Positions 6,060 to 15,315 of a DNA stretch of 64,000 bases are shown here, piece after piece. Position numbers and translations under genes: made by a program. This stretch comes from JAHFPN01 sp963765745 (GTDB lineage: Bacteria; Pseudomonadota; Alphaproteobacteria; Rhizobiales; Xanthobacteraceae). The stretch covers positions 124,001 to 188,000 of the forward strand of contig CAVXXM010000011.1 of NCBI GenBank assembly GCA_963765745.1. Direction: 5' to 3'. The notes beneath the pieces were generated by a model that saw nothing but the letters and a program-made list of their open reading frames with translations, was not told where the DNA came from and searched no databases. Every line of letters starts with the position of its first letter. The stretch's first letter is position 1.

Positions 6060-8477
6060 ATGAAATTCACCCTCTCCTGGCTCAAGATGCATCTCGACAC
6101 GAGCGCTTCGCTGGAAGCGGTCGCCGAGAAGCTCACCATGATCGGGCTCGAGGTCGAGAGGATCGAGGATCGCGCGAAAGCTTTGGCGCCCTTCACCGTC
6201 GCCCGCGTGCTCTCGGCCGAAAAGCACCCCAACGCCGACAAGCTCAGGGTCTGCATGGTGGAGACCGGCGAAGGCGCGCCAGTGCAGGTGGTATGCGGCG
6301 CGCCGAACGCGCGCGCGGGCATGATGGCGGTGTTCGCTCGGCCGGGCGCGCATATTCCCGGCAGCGGCATGGAGCTCAAGATCGCCGCGGTGCGCGGGGT
6401 CGAGAGCCGCGGCATGCTGGTCTCGGGCCGCGAGATGGGGATTTCCGAGGACCATCAAGGCATTATCGAGCTGCCGGCGACCGCGCCGCTCGGCAAGCCG
6501 TTTGCCGCCTTGATGGGGCTCGACGACCCGGTGCTCGATGTCGCGATCCCGACCAGCCGGCCCGATTGCCACGGCATCGACGGCATCGCGCGCGATCTGG
6601 CGGCGGCGGGGCTCGGCACCTTCAAGACCAAAGCGCCCGTCTCGGTGCCCGGAAAATTCCCCTGCCCCGTGCAGGTGAAGCTCGAATTCGGCGCGACGCC
6701 CTCGCTCTGTCCCGCTTTCGCGCTGCGGCTCATTCGCGGCGTGAAGAACCGGCCCTCGCCCGACTGGGCGCAGCACAAGCTGCGCGCCATCGGCTTGCGC
6801 CCGATCAACGCGCTCGTGGACGTTACGAATCTCCTCACCTACGACCGCGCGCGGCCGCTGCATGTATTCGACGCCGCGAAGGTCAAGGGCCATCTCACGG
6901 TGCGGCGCGCCAAGAAGGGCGAGAAGCTCACCGCGCTCGACGGGCGCACCTATGAGCTCGACGAAACGATTTGCGTGATCGCCGACGAGAAGGGCGTCGA
7001 GTCGCTTTCCGGAATCATGGGCGGCGAGGCGACCGGCTGCTCGGACTCCACCACCGACGTGCTGGTCGAATCGGCGCTATGGGTGCCGATCAATATCGCC
7101 GAGAGCGGCCGCAAGCTCGGCATCAATTCGGACGCACGCGCGCGCTTCGAGCGCGGCGTCGATCCGGCCTTCACGGTGCCGGGCCTGGAGATGGCGACCA
7201 AGCTCATCTTGGAAATGTGCGGCGGCGAGCCGTCGGAGATCGTGCTGGCTGGAAAAGTCCCGGACCTTAAGCGCGTCATCGACTTCCCGCTCTCGGAGAC
7301 CAAGCGTCTCACCGGCCTCGATGTGCCGGCCACGGAGAGCAAGCGGATTCTCACCGCACTCGGTTTCACCGCTTCCGGCACGGGCGAAACCTTGAAAGTG
7401 ACCGTGCCGTCGTGGCGCAGCGATGTAGAGGGTAAGGCCGATCTCGTCGAGGAAATCGTGCGCATCCACGGCGTCGACCGCGTGCCTTCGGTCGCCTTCG
7501 ACCGCGGCCCGGATGCGCGGAAGCCGGTCCTGACCGTGATTCAAAAGCGCACGCGGGCCGCCAAGCGCGCACTCGCCGCGCGCGGACTGATCGAGGCGGT
7601 GACCTGGTCCTTTATTTCCAAGCCGCAGGCCGAACTGTTCGGCGGCGGCAAGTCGGAGCTGGCGCTTTCCAATCCGATCGCGGCCGAACTTTCCGACATG
7701 CGGCCGAGCCTGATCCCGGGCCTCGCGCTCGCCGCGCAGAAGAACGCCGATCGCGGCTTTCCCGACGTCGCTCTCTTCGAGGTCGGGCAGATATTCATGG
7801 GCGACCGGCCCGAGGATCAGCTGATTGCCGCGAGCGTCGTGCGCCGCGGCGCCGCCAAGGCACAAGGTTCCGGCCGGCATTGGTCGGGCTCGTCCGGGCC
7901 GGCCGACGCGTTCGACGCCAAGGGCGATGCGCTTGCCGTGCTCGCCGCCGCGGGCGCGCCGGTGGACAAGCTGCAGATCGTTCCCGGCGGACCGGCCTGG
8001 CTGCATCCGGGCCGCTCGGGCACGATCCAGCTCGGGCCGAAAAGCGTGCTCGGCATATTCGGCGAGCTGCATCCGGCCGCGCTGGCGGCGCTCGATATCG
8101 AGGGTCCGGTCGCGATCTGCGAAGTGATCCTCGACCGGCTGCCCGAACCCAAGGCGCGGCCGACGCGGATCAAATCTAAACTTGAATTGTCGCCGTTCCA
8201 GCCGGTCGCGCGCGATTTCGCGTTCGTCGTCGATCGCAAGGTGCTCGCCGCGGAAGTGGTGCGTGCGGCGGAGAACGCCGACCGGGTGCTGATCGCCGCG
8301 GTCGAGGTGTTCGATCTCTATGAAGGCAAGGGCATCGGCGAAGGCAAGAAGTCGATCGCCATCGCGGTCAGTATTCAGCCGCGCGAGAAGACGCTGACCG
8401 ACGCGGAGATCGACGCCATCGCGGCCAAGATCGTGGCGGAAGTCATCAAGCGCACCGGCGCGACGCTGCGCGCCTAG
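6060..8477 (+). CDS. pheT: Phenylalanine--tRNA ligase beta subunit
   Basis: 805-residue beta subunit, which carries editing and tRNA binding functions. Domain order seen: N-terminal B1 (MKFTLSWLKMHLDTS), the tRNA-binding OB fold of the EMAP/B2 type (residues 40-150, HPNADKLRVCMVETG), B3/B4 editing region (PINALVDVTNLLTYD, SGIMGGEATG), B5 domains, catalytic-like core and C-terminal anticodon-binding B8 domain (SKLELSPFQPVARDFAFVVDR ... ending TGATLRA). Length is normal and the frame is open throughout, in contrast with several later genes. The stop is one base from the end of the convergent amine oxidase gene. Confidence 0.97.
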   Translation: MKFTLSWLKMHLDTSASLEAVAEKLTMIGLEVERIEDRAKALAPFTVARVLSAEKHPNADKLRVCMVETGEGAPVQVVCGAPNARAGMMAVFARPGAHIPGSGMELKIAAVRGVESRGMLVSGREMGISEDHQGIIELPATAPLGKPFAALMGLDDPVLDVAIPTSRPDCHGIDGIARDLAAAGLGTFKTKAPVSVPGKFPCPVQVKLEFGATPSLCPAFALRLIRGVKNRPSPDWAQHKLRAIGLRPINALVDVTNLLTYDRARPLHVFDAAKVKGHLTVRRAKKGEKLTALDGRTYELDETICVIADEKGVESLSGIMGGEATGCSDSTTDVLVESALWVPINIAESGRKLGINSDARARFERGVDPAFTVPGLEMATKLILEMCGGEPSEIVLAGKVPDLKRVIDFPLSETKRLTGLDVPATESKRILTALGFTASGTGETLKVTVPSWRSDVEGKADLVEEIVRIHGVDRVPSVAFDRGPDARKPVLTVIQKRTRAAKRALAARGLIEAVTWSFISKPQAELFGGGKSELALSNPIAAELSDMRPSLIPGLALAAQKNADRGFPDVALFEVGQIFMGDRPEDQLIAASVVRRGAAKAQGSGRHWSGSSGPADAFDAKGDALAVLAAAGAPVDKLQIVPGGPAWLHPGRSGTIQLGPKSVLGIFGELHPAALAALDIEGPVAICEVILDRLPEPKARPTRIKSKLELSPFQPVARDFAFVVDRKVLAAEVVRAAENADRVLIAAVEVFDLYEGKGIGEGKKSIAIAVSIQPREKTLTDAEIDAIAAKIVAEVIKRTGATLRA

Positions 8478-8478
8478 C

Positions 8479-9855
8479 TCAGTTCCGTTTCTTCTTCTTT
8501 TTCGCCGCCTGCTCGCGCGCCGTTGCCGGGGCCGCGGCAAGAGTCCGCAATGCAGCGTTTGCCGCCCGCTCGCCCGAGGCCCAGGCGCCGCCGACCGTGC
8601 CCCATTGGGTCTCATGCGCGGCTTCGCCGGCGAAGAACAGACGATCGCCGGCCGGCTCGATCAAAACGCGGCGGCTCGAAGCGGCGCCCGGCGCCGCCAC
8701 CGAAAAGCCCCCCATCACGAAAGGCTCCGCACTCCAGCGGATCACTTCGGTGCGGCCGATTTTTCCGGGCGCTTCGGAACCGAATTGCGCGGCTATGAGC
8801 TCGGAGAGAAACGCGAGCATGGCCGGTTCCCCGGCCGCGGCAAGCTCGCGCCCGAAGCGGCCGGCGATGTCGGCATAGGCCAGATCGCTGCCGCCGGCGC
8901 GGCCCACCAGCGCGGCGGTGCGCTCGTTTCCGGCCCCGAACACGATGCGCTCGTCGGCGCGGAAGCCGAACGGATTGCCGGAGAGCTCGAACACGATCCG
9001 GTCATAGGTGCCGAGCGAAAGGCGCTCGATCGCATCGCTGAAGCGCTTGGGCAGGCCCTGCCTGAACTCGATGCGACGCGCGGCCAGCACGCTGGTCGAT
9101 ACGGTCACAATCACGGCGCGGGCGCGCAGCGTGCCGCGCGCGGTATCGAGCACGATGGCGCGCCCGCCGGTATCTATGTTGCGCACCGGCGTATCGAGCT
9201 CGACCGAGAGCGGCTTGGCCGCCGCCGCCAGCACGGCACCGAGCCCGTCGCGGCAAGCGACTTCCTCGCCGCGCTCCTCGGCGCGGGCAAAATCGACCGT
9301 CGATACGTCCTCGAGATCCTTGGCGCAGGTGAGCGGGCCGAGTACGAAGGAAATGCTTTGCTGCCAATTGCCGAGATCGGGCATCACGCGCGCGGCAGCG
9401 ACGTCGCGCCCGGCCTCGCCGGTGGCGACGATGGCGCGGCTGGCGCGGCGCAAGGCCACGGTGAAGTCGTCGTATTCGTTGTCGCGCGCTTCGCGGCCGC
9501 CGACATAGAGGCGCCGGCCGGCCGGCGGATCGAACAGCCGCAGCCGCTCGGCGCGCCCGAGCGCGACCAGGGGATTCCTGCCGCCGCCATAGAGCCGGTG
9601 CGCGCCCTGATCGTGAACGAAGCCGAATTTTCCGGGACCGCTCCTCACCCGGCCACCGACACGGCCGGCCGCTTCGAGGAGCGCGTAGCTGCGGCCGGCG
9701 GCGGCAACGCGGCGGGCGGCGGAGATTCCTGCGGCACCCGCGCCGACGATGGCGATTTCGACTTCGCCCGAGGCCGGCAAGGCGCCAAGCGCGGGCGTCG
9801 CCGCGAGCGCTGCCGCTCCGGCCAGAAACTCGCGTCTGGTGACTTGCCGCCGCAT
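8479..9855 (-). CDS. Flavin-containing amine oxidase family protein, Tat-exported
   Basis: About 458-residue FAD-dependent oxidoreductase. The N-terminus is a twin-arginine signal (MRRQVTRREFLAGAAALAA) with cleavage expected near PALGALPASG, so the protein is probably exported folded with its cofactor. Right after it stands the dinucleotide-binding motif VGAGAAGISAARR, then LLEAAGRVGGRVR, and near the C-terminus the second FAD contact DRLFFAGEAAHETQWGTVGGAW, all typical of monoamine oxidase-like flavoproteins. Start at ATG 9855 places the RR motif at the usual distance; the ORF itself goes 11 codons further. The C-terminus ends in a lysine run. Substrate unknown; polyamine or amino acid oxidation is possible. 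Confidence 0.83.
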   Translation of the reverse strand: MRRQVTRREFLAGAAALAATPALGALPASGEVEIAIVGAGAAGISAARRVAAAGRSYALLEAAGRVGGRVRSGPGKFGFVHDQGAHRLYGGGRNPLVALGRAERLRLFDPPAGRRLYVGGREARDNEYDDFTVALRRASRAIVATGEAGRDVAAARVMPDLGNWQQSISFVLGPLTCAKDLEDVSTVDFARAEERGEEVACRDGLGAVLAAAAKPLSVELDTPVRNIDTGGRAIVLDTARGTLRARAVIVTVSTSVLAARRIEFRQGLPKRFSDAIERLSLGTYDRIVFELSGNPFGFRADERIVFGAGNERTAALVGRAGGSDLAYADIAGRFGRELAAAGEPAMLAFLSELIAAQFGSEAPGKIGRTEVIRWSAEPFVMGGFSVAAPGAASSRRVLIEPAGDRLFFAGEAAHETQWGTVGGAWASGERAANAALRTLAAAPATAREQAAKKKKKRN

Positions 9856-10014
9856 TGAAAAAACGCTTCTAGACCAGCAACCTAGCACGAATTGCGGCGA
9901 CTATAGCGTGGCCGGCGCGAGCCTGTGAACTTTGCGGAAACTTCATCCGCATAAACTGCCGGCTCACGAGACCATGCAGGGACGGGCCGCGGCGGCCCGG
10001 GGACGTTTGCAGGA

Positions 10015-10878
10015 ATGGGTGCGCGGTTCTTCGACTTCGTTGGGCAGCGGATCGTCCGCTACCTGGAACAGCCTTCGCCGGGTTACGAGCCCTATACGCC
10101 GAGCGACATCCATGCGCTCGAGCACACGCTGATGCCTGGCGACGTGCTTTTGGTCGAGGGCAACAGCCGCATTTCCGGCGTGATCAAGTACCTGACGCAG
10201 TCGACCTGGTCGCACGCGGCGCTCTATGTCGGAGACGTGATCGGCAAGAAGACGGAAACCGGCGAGCCGCACGTCCTGATCGAAGTGCTGCTCGGCGAAG
10301 GTTCGATCTCCGCGCCGTTGTCGAAGTACCAGATTTTTCACACCCGCATCTGCCGCCCGGTCGGCCTCACCGAGCGCGACCGCGGCAAGGTCTGCCGCTA
10401 CATGCTCGACCGGCTCGGCTACGAATACGACGTCAAGAACATCGTCGATCTCATCCGCTATCTGGTGCCGCTACCGGTGCCGCAGCGCTGGCGCCGGCGC
10501 ATGATCGCGCTCGGCTCGGGCGTGCCGACCAAGGCGATCTGTTCGAGCATGATCGCGCAGGCTTTCGAATCGGTGCGCTATCCGATCCTGCCGCGCATCG
10601 AACTGATCGAAAGCATGGAGACGCGGCGCGAGGTTCTGCACATCCGCCACTATTCGCTCTACATGCCGCGCGACTTCGACATCTCGCCCTATTTCGCGAT
10701 CGTAAAACCCACGATCGAGACCGGATTCAACTACCGCAAGCTGCGCTGGGCCAACCTGCCGCTGCCGCCGCAGGAGGAGCGCGTCCAAGCGCCCCGCCCT
10801 TTAGCGGTGGCCGGCCGCGGAACTCCCGCCGCCGGCTCCCGCGCAAAATCTGAGAGCGAGGACGCGCTACCGCTCTAA
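10015..10878 (+). CDS. YiiX/YebB-like permuted NlpC/P60 papain-fold hydrolase
   Basis: 287-residue protein of the circularly permuted NlpC/P60 type, in which the His comes before the Cys. The His lies in STWSHAALYVG (near residue 66) after the entry loop GDVLLVEGN, and the Cys in ICSSMIAQAFE (near residue 176). Family members hydrolyse amides or esters in cell envelope or lipid contexts; the substrate here is unknown. No signal peptide is evident. The C-terminal 30 residues are Ala/Pro/Arg-rich and probably disordered. It is divergent from the amine oxidase (about 160 bases, no clear promoter seen) and is followed after about 60 bases by the EI24 protein. Confidence 0.75.
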   Translation: MGARFFDFVGQRIVRYLEQPSPGYEPYTPSDIHALEHTLMPGDVLLVEGNSRISGVIKYLTQSTWSHAALYVGDVIGKKTETGEPHVLIEVLLGEGSISAPLSKYQIFHTRICRPVGLTERDRGKVCRYMLDRLGYEYDVKNIVDLIRYLVPLPVPQRWRRRMIALGSGVPTKAICSSMIAQAFESVRYPILPRIELIESMETRREVLHIRHYSLYMPRDFDISPYFAIVKPTIETGFNYRKLRWANLPLPPQEERVQAPRPLAVAGRGTPAAGSRAKSESEDALPL

Positions 10879-10939
10879 CGAGCGCGATCAGCCTGAAACC
10901 GCCCTCGACATTTCGACAAGCGGATCGTAAGCGTCGGCG

Positions 10940-11626
10940 ATGATCATCGACGCTTTTGCCGCCTTCGCCGAAACCTTCTCGCCGCCTTTGCGGCGGATTC
11001 TCTTCAAAGCGATCGGACTCGCGCTGCTGTTGCTCGTAGTGCTGGGCACGATCCTGCACGGGCTGCTCACCGGTCTGTTTTCGCTTCCGGGGATATTCGA
11101 GACCGCGCTCGCGATCGTCGCGGGTCTCGGGATTTTCGCCAGCGCGATCTTTCTAGTGCCGCCGATCACTTCGCTCATCGCCGCGTTCTTCGTCGACGAC
11201 ATCGCCGAGCACGTGGAGCGGGCGAATTTCCCGGCCGACCTGCCCGGCCGGCCGCTGCCGTTCGTGCAATCCATTGTAATATCTACGAAATTCTTCGCAA
11301 TCGTGCTCGCGGTGAATTTCCTGGCGCTGCTCCTGCTCTTGGTGCCCGGCATCAATATCGCGATCTTCTTCTTCGCCAACGCGTATCTGCTGAGCCGGGA
11401 ATATTTCGAGCTCGCCGCCATGCGCCACCGGCCGGTCGCGGAGGCGCGCGCCTTGCGGCGGAGCCATGCAGTGCAGATTTTCATTGCCGGATTCATGATC
11501 GCCGGAATCGTGGCAGTGCCAGTGCTCAATCTCATTACACCTGTATTCGCCACTGCCTACATGGTGCGCCTGCATAAACGGCTTTCGCCTTCGCGCGAAT
11601 TGTTGCCGCCAGAACGAGTCGCCTGA
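10940..11626 (+). CDS. EI24/CysZ-like integral membrane protein
   Basis: 228-residue polytopic membrane protein with hydrophobic segments at about residues 22-45, 52-78, 115-150 and 185-210. The block RRSHAVQIFIAGFMIAGIVAVPVLNL and the preceding NAYLLSREYFELAAMRHR resemble the EI24 domain, which includes the sulfate permease CysZ. In alphaproteobacteria members are often labelled sulfate transporter family, but no sulfate assimilation gene is nearby, so transport of sulfate is not shown. The upstream ATG at 10940 has no perfect ribosome binding site. Its 3' end nearly touches the convergent nth gene. Confidence 0.72.
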   Translation: MIIDAFAAFAETFSPPLRRILFKAIGLALLLLVVLGTILHGLLTGLFSLPGIFETALAIVAGLGIFASAIFLVPPITSLIAAFFVDDIAEHVERANFPADLPGRPLPFVQSIVISTKFFAIVLAVNFLALLLLLVPGINIAIFFFANAYLLSREYFELAAMRHRPVAEARALRRSHAVQIFIAGFMIAGIVAVPVLNLITPVFATAYMVRLHKRLSPSRELLPPERVA

Positions 11627-11627
11627 G

Positions 11628-12368
11628 CTAGACCGTCTTCTCCGGCCAGCGGCAGAGGTCGCTGATAAGACAGCGCGCACATTCGGGCTTGCGCGCCTTG
11701 CACACATAGCGCCCGTGCAGGATCAGCCAATGATGCGCGTGGCGCTTGAAGCGGTCGGGGATCGCGCGCTCGAGTCCCAACTCCACTTCCAGGGGATTCT
11801 TGCCCGGCGCCAAGCCGGTGCGATTGGCGACCCGGAACAGATGGGTATCGACGGCGATCGTCGGCTCGCCGAATGCGATGTTGAGCACCACGTTCGCCGT
11901 CTTGCGGCCGACGCCGGGCAGCGCCTCGAGCGCCGCGCGCGTATTTGGAACTTTCCCGCCATGCTCGGCGATCAATAGCTCTGAAAGCGCGATGATGTTC
12001 TTCGCCTTGCCGCGAAACAGCCCGATGGTCTTTACGTAATCGCGCACCCGCTCCTCGCCGAGCGTGATCATCCGCGCGGGCGTGTCGGCGGCAGCGAAAC
12101 AGCGCCGGCGTCGCCTTGTTCACGCCGGCGTCGGTGGCTTGCGCCGAGAGCACGACTGCCACGAGCAGCGTGTAAGGGTCTCGATGCTGAAGCTCGCCCT
12201 TGGGCTCGGGTTCGGCGCGCGAGCAAAGCGCGAAAACGCCTTCACCACCTCGGCTGCACTCCATGGTTTGCGATGCGGGGGCTTGATACGCCGCGACCCC
12301 GGACGCGAGGCGCGAGCCTTGGCGGCCTTTTCCTGCTTGCCCGGAGCTGCCCGCTTTTTTCCCGCCAT
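11628..12368 (-). CDS. nth: Endonuclease III, reading frame broken at two places
   Basis: Nth is the bifunctional DNA glycosylase/AP lyase of base excision repair that removes oxidised pyrimidines. The protein must be read in three frames: MAGKKRAAPGKQ up to AFSRFARA (start 12368), then EPEPKGELQHRDPYTLLVAVVLSAQATDAGVNKATPALF, then AAADTPARMITLGEERV to the end. The helix-hairpin-helix GVGRKTA with its following catalytic Asp (TIAVDTHLFR), the lysine of LSAQATDAGVNK and the four-Cys iron-sulfur loop (C-x6-C-x2-C-x5-C, ending LCRWPEKTV) are all intact. Breaks lie near 12217-12220 and at 12096 (one extra base). Since every functional residue is kept, sequencing error is more likely than a pseudogene. 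Only 22 bases separate it from the divergent DUF2244 gene. Confidence 0.85.
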
Positions 12369-12390
12369 GCTTCCCCTATAGTGAGGAGCC

Positions 12391-12876
12391 ATGCAGGAAG
12401 GCAACGAGCAAGACGAGCCCACGCTCTATTCGGCGACGCTTGCACCCTATCGCTCGCTCGGGCGCTTGGGCTTCATCGTGCTCATGGCGGTGCTGTCGGG
12501 TGCGAGCTTTGCCGCGGGCATCGCCTTCCTGCTGATCGGCGCCTGGCCGGTGTTCGGCTTCCTCGGGCTCGACGTGCTGCTCGTTTATCTCGCGTTCCGG
12601 GCCAATTACCGGGCCGCGCGGGCCTTCGAGGAAATCCGGGTCACGCCCAATCAGCTGCTGGTGCGCCAAGTCTCGGCCAAGGGCCAGGCGCGCGAAGAGC
12701 GCTTCAATCCGCGCTGGGTGCGCCTGGAGACCTCGCGCGACGAGCTTTCCGGGGTGACACGAGTGGCGCTGGTCTCCAAGGGCGTACCGCTTGTCATCGG
12801 CTCCTTCCTGCCACCCTTGCACAAGGAAGAGCTTTCCAACGCGCTCGCCGGCGCGCTTGCTTCCGCCCGGCGCTGA
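12391..12876 (+). CDS. DUF2244 domain-containing membrane protein
   Basis: 161-residue protein with a short acidic N-terminus, two transmembrane helices (about residues 28-50 and 52-70, RLGFIVLMAVLSG... and VFGFLGLDVLLVYLAF) and a C-terminal cytoplasmic beta-rich domain (FEEIRVTPNQLLVRQV, NPRWVRLET, PLVIGSFLPPLHKEEL). This arrangement and the wording RPYRSL-like start (LAPYRSLGRLGF) are characteristic of DUF2244, a family common in alphaproteobacteria without an assigned function. It is divergent from nth with almost no intergenic space and is followed after 47 bases by the alkyltransferase gene. Confidence 0.78.
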   Translation: MQEGNEQDEPTLYSATLAPYRSLGRLGFIVLMAVLSGASFAAGIAFLLIGAWPVFGFLGLDVLLVYLAFRANYRAARAFEEIRVTPNQLLVRQVSAKGQAREERFNPRWVRLETSRDELSGVTRVALVSKGVPLVIGSFLPPLHKEELSNALAGALASARR

Positions 12877-12923
12877 GGCGGAATCGGGTGGCGCCGAGGG
12901 CGCCGATCTGATTTCTACGGTCC

Positions 12924-13853
12924 ATGCAAACCATGCTCGCCACCGACACTCCGCACTTTTCGCCGCTCAAGACCGCCGCCGAGGATTACGAAACCGTGCG
13001 GCAGGCGATCGCCTATGTCTCGGAGCATTTTCGCGCCCAGCCCGAGGCCGAAGCGATCGCGCACGCGGTTGGAAAGAACCCCCGCGCATTGACGGAACTG
13101 TTCCGCCGCTGGTGCGGCCTCACGCCCAAGGAATTTCTGCAAGCGGTGACGCTCGATCATGCGCGCAAGATCTTGCGCGAGACGCCGAGCTTGCTCGAAG
13201 CGAGCTTCGAACTCGGCCTTTCCGGCCCCGGCCGGCTGCACGATCTGTTCGTGGTGCACGAGGCCATGTCGCCGGGCGAATGGAAGACCGGCGGCGCGGG
13301 CATGACGATTTCCTATGGCTTTCACCCCTCGCCGTTCGGAACCGCGCTGGTGCTGGCGACCGGGCGCGGCCTGTGCGGGCTCGCGTTCGCCGACAAGAGC
13401 GAGCGGGCGGCGCTCGACGACATGCGCGGCCGCTGGCCGAACGCACGCCTGGTCGAGAACAAGGCACAGACGCTTCCCTATGCCCGGCGCGTGTTCGAGA
13501 CGGGTCTGTGGCGCGAGGACCAGCCGCTGCGCGTGGTGCTGATCGGCACCGATTTCGAAGTGCGGGTGTGGGAAACGCTGCTCACGATCCCGCTCGGCCG
13601 CACCTCGACCTATGGAAAAGTCGCGCAGACCATCGGCCGGCCCAAGGCGGCACGCGCGGTGGGCGCGGCGGTGGGGAAAAATCCGGTTTCGTTCGTGGTG
13701 CCGTGCCACCGCGTGATCGGCGCCAACGGCGCGCTCACCGGCTATCACTGGGGCCTCACGCGTAAGCGCGCGATGCTCGGCTGGGAAGCGGGCCGGGTTC
13801 AGGCGGCGAGATCGACCTTCTCGGCGACCGTCGAGTCGGCATTGAGCCGATAG
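12924..13853 (+). CDS. HTH domain fused to methylated-DNA--[protein]-cysteine S-methyltransferase (Ada-like)
   Basis: 309-residue suicide DNA-repair protein that takes alkyl groups from O6-alkylguanine onto a cysteine. The N-terminal ~110 residues form an AraC-type helix-turn-helix (HAVGKNPRALTELFRRWCGLTPKEF, then ASFELGLSGPGRLHDLF). The C-terminal half is the alkyltransferase with the acceptor motif VVPCHRVIG (Cys near residue 260) preceded by GRTSTYGKVAQ. The zinc-containing N-terminal domain of true Ada, which senses methylphosphotriesters, is absent, so alkylation control may work through the second Cys only or not at all. The last ~17 codons overlap the end of the convergent gpmA gene; such a long overlap suggests that the true stop may lie earlier or a frame error exists. 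Confidence 0.88.
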   Translation: MQTMLATDTPHFSPLKTAAEDYETVRQAIAYVSEHFRAQPEAEAIAHAVGKNPRALTELFRRWCGLTPKEFLQAVTLDHARKILRETPSLLEASFELGLSGPGRLHDLFVVHEAMSPGEWKTGGAGMTISYGFHPSPFGTALVLATGRGLCGLAFADKSERAALDDMRGRWPNARLVENKAQTLPYARRVFETGLWREDQPLRVVLIGTDFEVRVWETLLTIPLGRTSTYGKVAQTIGRPKAARAVGAAVGKNPVSFVVPCHRVIGANGALTGYHWGLTRKRAMLGWEAGRVQAARSTFSATVESALSR

Positions 13854-14422
13854 AGAATCGGGACGCCAGTCGCAAGCTCCCGCTTCAGGATACCTTCGGG
13901 CGAGAGCCGCTCCAGCACCATCACCAGCGCGCGCAGCGAATTGCCGTGGGCGGAGACGAGCACCCGCTCGCCGCGTAAAACGCGCGGCAGGATTTCCTGC
14001 ATGTAATAAGGCAGCGCGCGGGCGACCGTGTCCTTCAGGCTCTCGCCGCCGGGCGGGGCGACGTCATAGGAGCGGCGCCACTTGTGTACTTGTTCCTCGC
14101 CCCATTTCTTGCGGGCGTCGTCCTTGTTCAGGCCGACGAGATCGCCGTAGTCGCGCTCGTTCAAGGCCTGGTCCTTGAAGACCGGGATATTCGTCTGCCC
14201 CATTTCCTCGAGCATGAGGTCGAGCGTGCGCTGGGCGCGCACGAGCGCCGAGGTGAAGGCCACGTCGAAACGGATGCCCTGCGCTTTCAATTTTTTGCCC
14301 GCCGTGCGCGCTTCGGCGATCCCCTGCTCGGTCAGGTTCACGTCGCGCCAGCCGGTGAACAAGTTCTTGAGATTCCACTCGCTTTGGCCGTGGCGGACGA
14401 GCACGAGCAGGCGTTCGGTCAT
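13799..14422 (-). CDS. gpmA: 2,3-bisphosphoglycerate-dependent phosphoglycerate mutase
   Basis: 207-residue glycolytic mutase interconverting 3- and 2-phosphoglycerate. The phosphohistidine motif LVRHGQSEWN is at residues 8-17, followed by LFTGWRDVNLTEQG; the second His is in VLVSAHGNSLRALV, and the acid in ALNERDYGDLVGLNK. The short length is usual for rhizobial GpmA. It follows dapB on the same strand (12 bases between), which is a common pairing in this order, and is the last gene of the leftward run that begins at hrcA. Confidence 0.96.
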   Translation of the reverse strand: MTERLLVLVRHGQSEWNLKNLFTGWRDVNLTEQGIAEARTAGKKLKAQGIRFDVAFTSALVRAQRTLDLMLEEMGQTNIPVFKDQALNERDYGDLVGLNKDDARKKWGEEQVHKWRRSYDVAPPGGESLKDTVARALPYYMQEILPRVLRGERVLVSAHGNSLRALVMVLERLSPEGILKRELATGVPILYRLNADSTVAEKVDLAA

Positions 14423-14434
14423 CGGCGAGCCCGA

Positions 14435-15252
14435 TCAGAAATCGGTGAGGCCAAGCACGTCGGCCATCGAGTAGATGCCAGGCTTCTTGCCGCGGCCCCA
14501 GCGGGCTGCGACGAGTGCGCCGCGTGCGAACAGCATGCGGTCCTCGGCGATGTGCTTGAGTTCGATCCGCTCATAGGGCCCGGCGAAGATCACCGAATGA
14601 TCGCCGATCACCGTGCCGCCGCGCAGCGCAGCGAAGCCGATATCGCCGCGCTTGCGCTCGCCGGTCTCGCTGTCGCGGGCGCGCACCGAGTGCTTGGCCA
14701 GATCGATGCCGAGGCCTTCCGCCGCGGCGCGGCCCAGCATCAGCGCGGTGCCCGACGGCGCATCGACCTTCTTGTTGTGGTGCATCTCGATGATCTCGAT
14801 ATCGAAATCCGCACCCAGCGTTTTGGCGACGCGCTTGGTGAGCGCGGCCAGGAGATTGACGCCAAGGCTCATGTTGCCCGAGCGAATGATGACGGCGTTG
14901 CGGGCGGCGGCCTCGATCTTGTTGTCCTCGACGTGCGTAAGGCCCGTGGTGCCGAGCACGTGCACGATGCTTGCGCCTGGGCCGCGATGGCGGCGAACGC
15001 GGCGCTTGCCGCCGGCGTGGTGAAATCGACGATGCCGTCGGCGGCGGCCGTGAGCGGCGTGGGATCTCCGGTCACCTTGATGCCGCAGGGGGAAAGGCCC
15101 GCGAGCGTGCCCACGTCCTCGCCGAAGCCGGGTGCATTGGCGCGCTCGACCGCGCCGGCGAGCGCGAAGCCCGGCGTCTCCAGAATCGCGCGCGCGAGCG
15201 CGCGGCCCATCCGGCCGCCGGCGCCGGCGATGACTAGTCGCATGTCGGACAT
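14435..15252 (-). CDS. dapB: 4-hydroxy-tetrahydrodipicolinate reductase, one frameshift
   Basis: DapB makes tetrahydrodipicolinate on the route to meso-diaminopimelate and lysine, using NAD(P)H. The N-terminal part (MSDMRLVIAGAGGRMGRALARAI) with the Rossmann GAGGRMG loop is in one frame up to IVDFTTPAASAAFAAIAAQA; the rest, IVHVLGTTGLTH, the catalytic EIIEMHHNKKVDAPSGTA and the C-terminal domain to GLTDF, is in another. The break is near 14969-14976 and fits two extra bases or one lost. All active-site residues are present. The start at 15252 was chosen among three close ATGs as the usual MSDMRLV form. Upstream neighbour is the DUF1330 gene. Confidence 0.9.
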
Positions 15253-15315
15253 GGAATCCACCTTCTCTGCGCCGGTATAACGCGCGCAATCAGGCGGGGG
15301 AAGCAGAACCCCAAA

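Noticed and set aside
11628..12368. nth as a pseudogene
   Set aside because: Both breaks can be repaired by simple indels, every catalytic and iron-sulfur residue is kept, and the same insertion pattern affects essential genes such as leuS, holA and dapB.
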